Below, piece after piece: positions 57,006 to 64,000 of a stretch of 64,000 nt of DNA. A program made the translations under genes and the position numbers. The first letter of the stretch is position 1. Each line of letters starts with the position of its first letter. The DNA lies in the NCBI RefSeq assembly GCF_024385525.1, contig NZ_JANFLU010000006.1, positions 105,025-169,024 on the forward strand, read 5' to 3'. The DNA comes from Arthrobacter sp. zg-Y238 (GTDB lineage Bacteria; Actinomycetota; Actinomycetes; Actinomycetales; Micrococcaceae). The notes below the pieces were generated by a model, which made no database searches, had not been told where the DNA came from, and was given only the letters and a program-made list of their open reading frames with translations.

Positions 57006-57776
57006 CTATGCCCCCAGCTGGGTGAGGGCGGCGAGCACGGACTCGGGGGTGGGCTGCGCCAGTTCCCCGACCAGCTCGCCGTCGTTCATCAGGACCACGC
57101 GGTCCGCATAGGAAGCGGCCACGGGGTCATGGGTGACCATGATGATGCTCTGGCCGAACTCTTTGGTGGAGCGGCGAAGGAGCGAGAGCACTTCGGCACC
57201 GGACTTGGAATCCAGGTTGCCGGTGGGCTCGTCGCCGAAGAGCACATGCGGGCGGGTCAGCAGGGCGCGGGCCACAGCCACGCGCTGCTGCTGTCCGCCG
57301 GAGAGCTCATGCGGGCGGTGCCGGAGCCGGTCCCGGAGGCCGAGGGTCTCCGTGATGAAGTCCAGCCATTCGCGGTCCACGGTGCCGTTGGCCAGGGATA
57401 CCGGCAGCGTAATGTTCTGCTCCGCAGTCAGCGTGGGCACCAGGTTGAAGGACTGGAAAACGAATCCCACGCTGTCGCGGCGCAGGCGGGTCAGATCGGC
57501 GTCCTTCAGCCCGGTGATTTCGGTGCCGCCTATCCAGATACGGCCCGAGTCCGCGGTGTCCAGACCTGCCAGGCAGTGCATCAGGGTGGATTTGCCGGAT
57601 CCCGAGGGACCCATGATGGCGGTGAAGGTGCCGGTCTCGAAGCTTACGTCCACATCCTTCAGGGCGTGGACGCGGGTGTCACCGGTTCCGTAGGTCTTGT
57701 TCAGGAGCTGGGCGGCGGCTGCGAGACGCGGTTTTCCGGCGCCCGCCGCAGGGGAATGCTGTGCAAGTGATGTCAT
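57006..57776 (-). CDS. ABC transporter ATP-binding protein (MacB/LolD-like)
   Basis: A 256-residue ATPase with Walker A GPSGSGKST, Q-loop FVFQSFNLVPTLTAEQN, signature LSGGQQQRVAVARAL, Walker B VLFGDEPTGNLDSKSG and the H-loop VTHDPVAASYADR. GNLDSKSG and FQSFNLVPTLTA are typical of the LolD/MacB family that pairs with FtsX-type permeases. Its stop is three bases before the permease start. Confidence 0.95.
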   Translation of the reverse strand: MTSLAQHSPAAGAGKPRLAAAAQLLNKTYGTGDTRVHALKDVDVSFETGTFTAIMGPSGSGKSTLMHCLAGLDTADSGRIWIGGTEITGLKDADLTRLRRDSVGFVFQSFNLVPTLTAEQNITLPVSLANGTVDREWLDFITETLGLRDRLRHRPHELSGGQQQRVAVARALLTRPHVLFGDEPTGNLDSKSGAEVLSLLRRSTKEFGQSIIMVTHDPVAASYADRVVLMNDGELVGELAQPTPESVLAALTQLGA

Positions 57777-57844
57777 ACCGCCACAGTATTGCCGGGGTGG
57801 ATGCGGTTACATCGGAGGGCAGGCGGGTCCTTTTCCTCCGTGTC

Positions 57845-58159
57845 TCATCCCGTGGGTGGAAGCGGCCCGGCCAGCCGGTAGGACTCGCGGAGCAGCTCGG
57901 ACAGTTCATCCGGAGGCAGGTGCTCCAGCCTCGCCAGGAGGAGCAAGGGGGACCGGTCGTGGTGCGGCGTCCAATAGAAGAGGTCCGGCTGCAGGGCTGC
58001 CAGCGCTTCACGTTCGGCGCTTTTGACCGTCAGGACGTCTTCCTCCCACATCCGGGCCATCAACGTCCGGGCGAACCAGGCCGGCTGCTTCCAGCTGAGG
58101 CGTTCTGTCACGCCGGGGAGGGAGAGGCAGATGGAGCGGACGTCGTCTACCGTGACCAT
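57845..58159 (-). CDS. MmcQ/YjbR family DNA-binding-like protein
   Basis: A 104-residue protein with the YjbR fold segments: VRSICLSLPGVTERLSWKQPAWFA, then ERELLAALQPDLFYWTPHHDRSPLLLLAR-like core and the acidic helix PPDELSELLRESYRLAG. The role of these proteins is not firmly known. It starts five bases after the response regulator gene with GGGAG adjoining the ATG. The gap of 68 bases to the ATPase gene does not show a terminator, so it is probably read as part of a five-gene run. Confidence 0.82.
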   Translation of the reverse strand: MVTVDDVRSICLSLPGVTERLSWKQPAWFARTLMARMWEEDVLTVKSAEREALAALQPDLFYWTPHHDRSPLLLLARLEHLPPDELSELLRESYRLAGPLPPTG

Positions 58160-58163
58160 CTCC

Positions 58164-58886
58164 CTAGGGTGCGACGATCCCCGTCTCGTAGGCAATGACC
58201 ACTGCCTGTACCCGGTCCCGGGCCTCCAGCTTGGCCAGGATATGGCCCACATGGGTTTTCACGGTGGCCTCGGACAGGTACAGCTTCGCCGCGATTTCCG
58301 GATTGGACAGGCCCTGCGCAATCAGGGTGAACACCTCGTGTTCGCGCCGGGTCAGGGAGGCGACGGCGTCGGCATGCCGGCTGCCCGGGGCACCGGCCGT
58401 ACGCAGCAGGGGAGCAACGTGGTCCAGCAGGCGGCGCGTGGTGGACGGTGCAATGACGGCGTCCCCGCGGTACACGGTCCGGACGGCCTCCAAAAGCTCC
58501 TCGGGCGGTGCGTCCTTCAGCAGGAAACCGCTGGCCCCCGCCTGGATGGCGGTGAGGGCGTATTCGTCCAGGTCGAAGGTGGTCAGGACTACGACCTTCG
58601 GTCCGCCGCCGTTGTTTGAGTCCAGAATCCGGGAAGTGGCTTCGATGCCGTCCATCCCGGGCATACGCACGTCCATCAGTACGACGTCGGCGGACACGGC
58701 TGCCAGCGCGGCCAGGGCCTCGCGCCCGTTACCGGCTTCGGCAACAACCTTGAGGTCCGGCTGGGAATTGATCAGCATCCGGAAACCGCCGCGCACCAGC
58801 TGCTGGTCGTCCACGAGGAGTACCCGGATGGGGGCTGCGGGCTGGGTGGACGGGTCGGACGCTGCCGTCCAGGGGGAATCCGGCAC
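58164..58886 (-). CDS. Two-component response regulator, NarL/LuxR family
   Basis: A 240-residue regulator. The receiver domain (about 18-140) carries the acidic pocket VDDQQ, phosphoacceptor Asp in VLMDVRMPGMDG, Thr in VLTTFD and Lys in FLLKDAPPEEL. The C-terminal GerE/LuxR helix-turn-helix has LTRREHEVFTLIAQGLSNPEIAAKLYLSEATVKTHV. Start GTG at 58886, six bases after the sensor kinase stop. Confidence 0.94.
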   Translation of the reverse strand: MPDSPWTAASDPSTQPAAPIRVLLVDDQQLVRGGFRMLINSQPDLKVVAEAGNGREALAALAAVSADVVLMDVRMPGMDGIEATSRILDSNNGGGPKVVVLTTFDLDEYALTAIQAGASGFLLKDAPPEELLEAVRTVYRGDAVIAPSTTRRLLDHVAPLLRTAGAPGSRHADAVASLTRREHEVFTLIAQGLSNPEIAAKLYLSEATVKTHVGHILAKLEARDRVQAVVIAYETGIVAP

Positions 58887-58891
58887 TGGTG

Positions 58892-60082
58892 CTAAGCCTC
58901 CGTGTAGGGAATGAATGCTTCAACGCGGAATCCTCCGCCGGCCGCAGGGGCGGCCTTCAACGTTCCATCGTAGAGGGACAGCCGCTCGGCCATGCCCTTG
59001 ATGCCCTGCCCGGCGCCGTCGTCGTTTAGGGCCGACGCCGCGCCCAGCCCGTCGTCGAGGACGCCCACTTCCAGTCCGGTAGGAGTCCAGTGCAGGGCTA
59101 TCTTCGCGCTCGCCTTCGGTCCTGCGTGTTTGAGTACGTTCGTGAGGGATTCCTGGATCACGCGGTAGGCGGTCAGCTCCGCGCCGGGAGGCAAGGAGCG
59201 CCGCGGCGTTCCCGTGATGCTGAGGGCGGTGTCCAGTCCGCCCCGTTTGACGGATTCCAGCAGTTCCTCGATGTCGGCGAGGGACGGGAGGGGGCGGGTG
59301 GAAGCGGCTTCGTCGCCTCGCAATACGCCAAGCAGGCGGCGCATCTCCCGCAGGGAACTTCGGCCGGTTTCGGCAATGACGCCCAGTGTCTTCGGTGCGA
59401 TCTCCGGGTCCTCGGCGCTCGCATACCGGGCACCGTCGGCCTGGGTGATGATCACGGAGAGCGAGTGCGCCACGATGTCGTGCATTTCGCGGGCGATGTG
59501 GCTGCGTTCATCGGCGGCGGCGAGCTGACGTTCCTGTTCGCGTTCCACTTCCAGCCGATGCGCGCGGTCCTGGAGCGCCTGCACGGCCAGCCGCCGGGTG
59601 CGGGTCAGGTCACCGAACGTCCAAGCCACCAGGACCACCGCTTCGATGGCGACAAGGTCGAGTGCATTGATCATCGGATCACGCAGGACGGGCTCGGGGA
59701 AAAGGAAATAGCGGAAAATAAAGAGTGCCCCGCCGACGACGGCCAGGGCCAGCCCGGCCAGGCTCGCCCAGCGCGGGGCGAAGGCGGCCAGGGAGTACAC
59801 GGTAACGAGCACAAAGATGTCAGCGGGCAGGCCGGTGACCGGTACGAGGAACAGCTGGAGGATGCAGGCAGCAGCCTGGACGGCAGCTGCCGCCACCGGG
59901 TGGCTGCGGCGCCAGCCCAAGGCCATGCAGATGACCGCAGACAGGAAGAATTCGACGTATTGCCCTCTTCCCGTCAGCAGGAAGGGGACGGCGAAGATGA
60001 GGGTGGCAGCGATTGCCTGCCAGAAATTCACTTTCCCGGGGTTCGCCTGCAGCCAGGCATAGAGTCGTCGGTGCACGAGCAT
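58892..60082 (-). CDS. Sensor histidine kinase (NarL-partner type, HisKA_3)
   Basis: A 396-residue membrane kinase. About five hydrophobic helices make up residues 15-155, without a large extracellular domain, so it may sense within the membrane. The phosphoacceptor is in [18 protein letters not shown] and the ATP-binding domain has [15 protein letters not shown] (N box) and [18 protein letters not shown] (G box). Starts at ATG 60080-60082; a TTG nine bases upstream is possible. It is the first gene of the run with response regulator, YjbR, ATPase and FtsX permease, so the pair probably controls that exporter. Confidence 0.92.
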   Translation of the reverse strand: MLVHRRLYAWLQANPGKVNFWQAIAATLIFAVPFLLTGRGQYVEFFLSAVICMALGWRRSHPVAAAAVQAAACILQLFLVPVTGLPADIFVLVTVYSLAAFAPRWASLAGLALAVVGGALFIFRYFLFPEPVLRDPMINALDLVAIEAVVLVAWTFGDLTRTRRLAVQALQDRAHRLEVEREQERQLAAADERSHIAREMHDIVAHSLSVIITQADGARYASAEDPEIAPKTLGVIAETGRSSLREMRRLLGVLRGDEAASTRPLPSLADIEELLESVKRGGLDTALSITGTPRRSLPPGAELTAYRVIQESLTNVLKHAGPKASAKIALHWTPTGLEVGVLDDGLGAASALNDDGAGQGIKGMAERLSLYDGTLKAAPAAGGGFRVEAFIPYTEA

Positions 60083-60213
60083 GGAAACCAACTGTAGGGG
60101 TGTTCGGGCGTCAGCGCGTCATACTGGGGGCTGAACTCCCGGGGTGCTGCGCGGGTGTCCACGATGCGGGACGGGTTGCCCGGTATCTGGACCTGTTTCC
60201 TAGGATGGGCAGC

Positions 60214-61278
60214 ATGAGTGAAGAAACACCCCGAACCATTTCCCTGGCCGTCATCCCCGGAGACGGGATTGGGCCCGAAGTCACCGCCGAAGCAGTAAAA
60301 GTGCTGCTGGCAGTCACCGGCGGCAGCCCCGTCCGGTTCGAGTTGACGGAATACCCGCTGGGAGCCGAGCACTGGCTGGAAACCGGGGAGACGCTTCCGG
60401 AGCACACCCTGCAAGCACTCAAGGGACACGATGCCATCCTGTTCGGTGCAGTGGGGGCTGCACCGGGGGACACGCTCGTCCCGTCCGGGCTGATTGAACG
60501 CGAACTGCTGCTGAAGCTGCGGTTCAGCTTGGACCACTACGTCAACCTTCGGCCGTCCCGCCTGTATCCGGGTGTGCACAGCCCGCTCGCTGCCCCCGGC
60601 AACGTCGACTTCATTGTGGTGCGCGAAGGTACCGAAGGTCCCTACGCCGGCAACGGGGGAGTGCTGCGGGAAGGAACCCCGCAGGAAATCGCCACCGAGG
60701 TATCCCTGAACACCGCCTACGGCGTGGAACGGGTCGTCCGCGATGCCTTCCAACGGGCCGCCGCCCGGCCGCGCCGTCACCTCACCCTGGTACACAAGCA
60801 CAACGTGCTGGTGAACGCCGGCAGGCTCTGGAAGCGCACGGTGGAGAAGGTGGCGCACGAGTTCCCCGAGGTCACCCACGACTATCTGCACGTAGACGCC
60901 GCCACCATTTTCATGGTGAGCGATCCGTCACGGTTCGACGTGATTGTCACCGACAACTTGTTCGGCGACATCATCACGGACCTGGCGGCGGCAATCACCG
61001 GCGGTATCGGCCTGGCGGCCTCAGGCAACATCAACATGGACCGCACCTTCCCGTCCATGTTCGAGCCGGTCCACGGGTCCGCACCCGATATTGCCGGTCA
61101 GCAAAAGGCTGATCCCACCGCAGCCATCCTCTCGGCGGCCCTGCTGCTGCAGCACCTGGGCTTTGACGATGAAGCAGCCAAGGTGGAGCGGGCAGTGGAA
61201 AAGGATCTTTCCGGGCGGGACGGAACGCGGCGTACCACCGCCGAGGTCGGCGATGCCATCGCCGCCGCGGTGTCATAA
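60214..61278 (+). CDS. leuB: 3-isopropylmalate dehydrogenase
   Basis: Oxidative decarboxylation in leucine synthesis. The 354-residue protein shows [20 protein letters not shown], the loop [23 protein letters not shown], the metal site [24 protein letters not shown] and [26 protein letters not shown]. Length is usual for actinobacteria. Start ATG at 60214; an in-frame ATG at 60205 is possible. No attenuator is seen before it. Confidence 0.96.
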   Translation: MSEETPRTISLAVIPGDGIGPEVTAEAVKVLLAVTGGSPVRFELTEYPLGAEHWLETGETLPEHTLQALKGHDAILFGAVGAAPGDTLVPSGLIERELLLKLRFSLDHYVNLRPSRLYPGVHSPLAAPGNVDFIVVREGTEGPYAGNGGVLREGTPQEIATEVSLNTAYGVERVVRDAFQRAAARPRRHLTLVHKHNVLVNAGRLWKRTVEKVAHEFPEVTHDYLHVDAATIFMVSDPSRFDVIVTDNLFGDIITDLAAAITGGIGLAASGNINMDRTFPSMFEPVHGSAPDIAGQQKADPTAAILSAALLLQHLGFDDEAAKVERAVEKDLSGRDGTRRTTAEVGDAIAAAVS

Positions 61279-61339
61279 GCTCGTTGATAGCCAATAAGCA
61301 GTCGTAGAACGGGTTTTTGCCGTTCACAGTGGAGGAATC

Positions 61340-62446
61340 ATGACCGTCAGCGCACTGGAATTTTCCCAGGAGCTTTCCACCCATCCCAAGCCCGCCGCCG
61401 AGCGTGCAGCCATCCTGGCAAACCCCGGGTTCGGCGACTACTTCACCGACCACACCGCCGTCATTGACTGGAAGGCGGGGGAATCCGGTGAGCAGGAGTG
61501 GCAGAACGCGCGCATTGAGCCTTACGGTCCCATCTCCATTGACCCTGCCGCCGGCGTGCTGCACTACGGCCAGGAGATTTTCGAGGGACTGAAGGTTTAC
61601 CGCCATGCAGACGGTTCAGTGGTGAGTTTCCGGCCGGAAGCCAATGCGGCCCGCCTGAACCTTTCCGCCCGCCGGCTTGCCCTGCCGGAATTGCCCGAGG
61701 AACTCTTCCTGGAGTCCATCCGCCAGTTGGTGGCACTGGACAAGGACTGGATCCCCGACGGTGAAGGCGCTGCGCTGTACCTGCGCCCGTTCATGATTGC
61801 CACCGAGCCCTTCCTCGGCGTGCGTCCTGCCCGTGAGGTGTCCTACCGCGTCATCGCTTCCCCGGCCGGCAACTACTTCGGCGGGGAACTGAAGCCCGTA
61901 TCCATCTGGCTCTCCACCAAGTACGCCCGCGCAGGCCGCGGCGGCACCGGGGAAGCCAAGTGCGGCGGTAACTACGCGGCGTCGCTCATTGCCCAGATGG
62001 AAGGCGAAGCGAACGGTTGCAAGCAGGTGCTGTTCCTGGATGAATTCAATGACAACGCCGTTGAAGAACTGGGCGGCATGAACGTCTTCTTCGTCTTCAA
62101 GGACGGCCGCCTGGTCACGCCGGCCCTGTCCGGCACCATCCTGCACGGCATTACCCGCTCGTCCGTTCTGCAGCTGGGCCGCGACCGCGGCATGGACGTC
62201 CAGGAACGCAAGATCACCTTGGACGAATGGCGCGAGGGCATTGCCTCAGGCGACATCACCGAAGTGTTCGCGTGCGGCACGGCCGCTGTCATCACACCCA
62301 TCGGGCAGCTTAAGTCGGAGAACGAGGTCATCGGCTCCGCTGATGCCAAGCCCGGAGAAGTGACCATGTCCATCCGCGAGCAGCTGCTCGGCATCCAGAC
62401 CGGCACCGTGGAGGATACCCACGGCTGGCTCACCCGTCTGGCCTAG
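61340..62446 (+). CDS. ilvE: Branched-chain amino acid aminotransferase
   Basis: Transfers the last amino group in valine, leucine and isoleucine synthesis and the first in their degradation. The 368-residue fold-type IV PLP enzyme has [21 protein letters not shown] [11 protein letters not shown], the Schiff-base lysine in [26 protein letters not shown] and [12 protein letters not shown] for the phosphate site. GGAGGA precedes the ATG. It follows leuB by 61 bases and may be co-transcribed. Confidence 0.97.
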   Translation: MTVSALEFSQELSTHPKPAAERAAILANPGFGDYFTDHTAVIDWKAGESGEQEWQNARIEPYGPISIDPAAGVLHYGQEIFEGLKVYRHADGSVVSFRPEANAARLNLSARRLALPELPEELFLESIRQLVALDKDWIPDGEGAALYLRPFMIATEPFLGVRPAREVSYRVIASPAGNYFGGELKPVSIWLSTKYARAGRGGTGEAKCGGNYAASLIAQMEGEANGCKQVLFLDEFNDNAVEELGGMNVFFVFKDGRLVTPALSGTILHGITRSSVLQLGRDRGMDVQERKITLDEWREGIASGDITEVFACGTAAVITPIGQLKSENEVIGSADAKPGEVTMSIREQLLGIQTGTVEDTHGWLTRLA

Positions 62447-62453
62447 GAAAACC

Positions 62454-63242
62454 ATGCCCATGCTTCCGGAATCCGGAGTGGTCCGCAGCAGTGACCTGAC
62501 CCGTGTAAGGCTGGCGCCGAACCCGGGTCCCATGTCGCTGGACGGCACCAACAGCTACCTTGTGGCTGCCCCCGGATCCGGAAGCACGGTGGTGGTGGAC
62601 CCTGGTCCCCAGGACGAAGGGCACCTGCAGGCCCTCGCCGATGCCGGAACCGTGGAGCTGGTGCTCATCACCCACCGGCACCCCGACCACACGGAGGCCA
62701 GCAGACGGTTCGCCGAACTGACCGGAGCTCCGGTGCGGGCGTTTGATCCCGCTTTCTGCGTCTCAGGCAAACCGCTGGCAGCTGATGAAGAGATCTCTGC
62801 CGCAGGCGTGGACATCCGGGTCCTTGCAACTCCGGGCCACACGTCGGATTCGGTGTGCTTCTGGCTTCCCGACGACGGCGCCAACGGTTCCGTCCTGACG
62901 GGGGACACCATCCTGGGGCGGGGGACTACCGTGCTGGACTACCCGGACGGAAACCTCGGCGATTATCTGGACACGCTGGATATGCTCTCTCTCCTTGGCC
63001 CGGCCATGGTCCTTCCCGGACACGGACCGGTTCAGGCGGACCTCAGTTCTCTGGTCCTGACCTACCGAGACCACCGCGAAGAGCGTCTGGAACAGATCCG
63101 GACAGCCCTGGAACAAGCCGGCCCGGATGCAGGTGCGGGGGAGATCGCTGACCTGGTCTACTCCGATGTGCCGGCGAACGTCCGCCGTGCAGCGGAACTC
63201 TCGGTGGCCGCCCAGCTCGCTTATCTACGGAAGGGCAGCTGA
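62454..63242 (+). CDS. MBL-fold metallo-hydrolase (LACTB2/glyoxalase II-like)
   Basis: A 262-residue metallo-beta-lactamase fold protein. The zinc motif HRHPDH (THRHPDHTEA, near residue 65) and the further ligands in ATPGHTSDS, LTGDTILG and PGHGP are complete. The C-terminal LACTB2-type region follows (YRDHREERLEQI). It starts eight bases after ilvE, probably same transcript. Could be a nuclease or thioesterase; not decided by sequence. Confidence 0.86.
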   Translation: MPMLPESGVVRSSDLTRVRLAPNPGPMSLDGTNSYLVAAPGSGSTVVVDPGPQDEGHLQALADAGTVELVLITHRHPDHTEASRRFAELTGAPVRAFDPAFCVSGKPLAADEEISAAGVDIRVLATPGHTSDSVCFWLPDDGANGSVLTGDTILGRGTTVLDYPDGNLGDYLDTLDMLSLLGPAMVLPGHGPVQADLSSLVLTYRDHREERLEQIRTALEQAGPDAGAGEIADLVYSDVPANVRRAAELSVAAQLAYLRKGS

Positions 63243-63413
63243 CGAAGGCGTCCGTCCATTGCCTGTCGCACAGTGGCTTCGGATGTGACGAGGAAAACCG
63301 CCTGCCGGGTTGCGTAGAGGCTGCCGCCCGGTCCTAGAATGGATATATCGGCTGCAGGGCCGGGGACAGTAAAAGGGTCCCGAAGCCTGTGCGGCGGATC
63401 ACTTCAATCCGGT
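63243..63413 (+). other. Gap between the MBL-fold gene and the first rRNA promoter
   Basis: No gene visible. TTGCGT at 63310 with TAGAAT at 63335 has a 19-base spacer and might be an additional weak rRNA promoter. No clear terminator for the MBL-fold gene was found. Confidence 0.35.
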
Positions 63414-63442
63414 TTGCAAGGACCGGAAGCGATGTGTAAAGT
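63414..63442 (+). promoter_or_regulatory. rRNA operon promoter, upstream copy
   Basis: TTGCAA (63414-63419), 17-base spacer, TAAAGT (63437-63442). Same architecture as the second promoter 212 bases downstream. Confidence 0.65.
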
Positions 63443-63625
63443 TGCATGAGTCGCCGCGGCCGGGACGCTGGAAAAGCGCCCGAGCATGGCGGCCAAACCC
63501 CAACAAAAAACAGAGTCCAACCAGCGCGCGCCCTTTGCAGGGCCGGTGGGAAAGACTCCGATGGATGCTGGGTCCGGAACGGCGGAAAACGCTTTTCACC
63601 GGGTCCCGACAAGGGAAGCCGCGAA

Positions 63626-63654
63626 TTGCAAATAACGCCGGAATGGAATAAGAT
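63626..63654 (+). promoter_or_regulatory. rRNA operon promoter, downstream copy
   Basis: TTGCAA (63626-63631), 17-base spacer, TAAGAT (63649-63654), followed by an A-rich start region. It lies 240 bases before the 16S gene. Confidence 0.75.
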
Positions 63655-63893
63655 ATAAAACATTGCAGCGAAGAAGAAAAGGAAAACATTGTTTTCCCGA
63701 GTATTTTCGGATTGCGTCTGTTGTTTGAGAACTCAATAGTGTGCCAAGTTTATTGATACCAATTTATTTTGATTGGTTGAACAGGCCGTTCCGCCCACCC
63801 CGTGGGTAAGGGACGGTTTTTTTAGCCGGTTTCGAATTTAGTGCAGTGCCTGCAGCCAATTTTCCTTGGCTTCGGTGCTGTGTCTGTAACACA
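63655..63893 (+). promoter_or_regulatory. rRNA leader with antitermination-like region and internal terminator-like hairpin
   Basis: Contains TTGTTTGAGAACTCAATAG (63721-63739), similar to the conserved boxB/boxA-type leader segment in actinobacterial rRNA operons, an AT-rich stretch and then a hairpin CCGTTCC..GGGACGG (63786-63816) with inner CCCAC/GTGGG pairs, followed by seven T (63817-63823). The hairpin would stop ordinary transcription, so rRNA antitermination presumably passes it. The remaining 70 bases lead to 16S. Confidence 0.65.

Positions 63894-64000
<107 letters not shown>

Overview
The window is high-GC, gene-dense actinobacterial chromosome. The last ~107 bases are the 5' end of a 16S rRNA gene whose opening bases (AGAGTTTGATCCTGGCTCAG at 63901, then the V1 loop) look like Micrococcaceae, Arthrobacter in the broad sense. 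Gene content agrees: DUF222/HNH protein, mycobacterial-type LLM oxidoreductase, leader-peptide-controlled ilvBNC, Mqo. I see no phage, insertion sequence or CRISPR array. Almost everything is chromosomal core or near-core.

Layout. 1-10.6 kb: end of a DEDDh exonuclease with a BRCT domain, a divergent ADP-ribosylglycohydrolase homologue that lacks the usual metal ligands, a repeat-filled intergenic segment, an aquaporin, sbcD-sbcC, an MFS exporter, a 56-residue acidic protein and a soluble Ser/Thr kinase. 10.7-16.2 kb: a 2-oxoacid dehydrogenase operon (E1alpha, E1beta, a free-standing lipoyl domain, an alpha/beta hydrolase) next to an amino-acid permease and a divergent Lrp/AsnC regulator; a TTTGTACA palindrome occurs in both promoter regions. 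16.2-23 kb: M20 peptidase plus MFS transporter, an LLM oxidoreductase-marR operon with a clear operator palindrome, and a DUF222/HNH protein. 23-36 kb: RND exporter, malate:quinone oxidoreductase and a peptide ABC transporter cluster (two substrate-binding proteins, fused double ATPase, two permeases) with a TPR protein. 36-43.9 kb: tRNA-Leu, Bcp peroxiredoxin, MarR regulator, RtcB, GNAT, tannase/feruloyl esterase, two tandem tRNA-Lys genes and several small or metabolic genes.

44-62.5 kb is dominated by branched-chain amino acid and serine synthesis: ilvD, an attenuator with a 13-residue Ile/Val/Leu-rich leader peptide, ilvB, ilvN, ilvC, serA, then (after metG, an FtsX-type ABC exporter and a two-component system) leuB and ilvE. 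The window closes with an MBL-fold hydrolase and the promoters and leader of an rRNA operon, including two TTGCAA-N17-TAA promoters and a terminator-like hairpin ahead of 16S.

How the parts work together: ilvD/ilvBNC/ilvE make valine and isoleucine, leuB serves leucine, serA feeds serine; the dehydrogenase operon near 12 kb probably runs the reverse, degrading 2-oxoacids under Lrp-type control; the peptide ABC cluster imports peptides. I did not find a convincingly new multi-gene system. The most rewarding points are the ilv attenuator and its double inverted repeats, the split lipoyl/hydrolase E2, the metal-ligand-deficient ADP-ribosylglycohydrolase homologue, and the 102-bp and 19-bp repeat island beside it.
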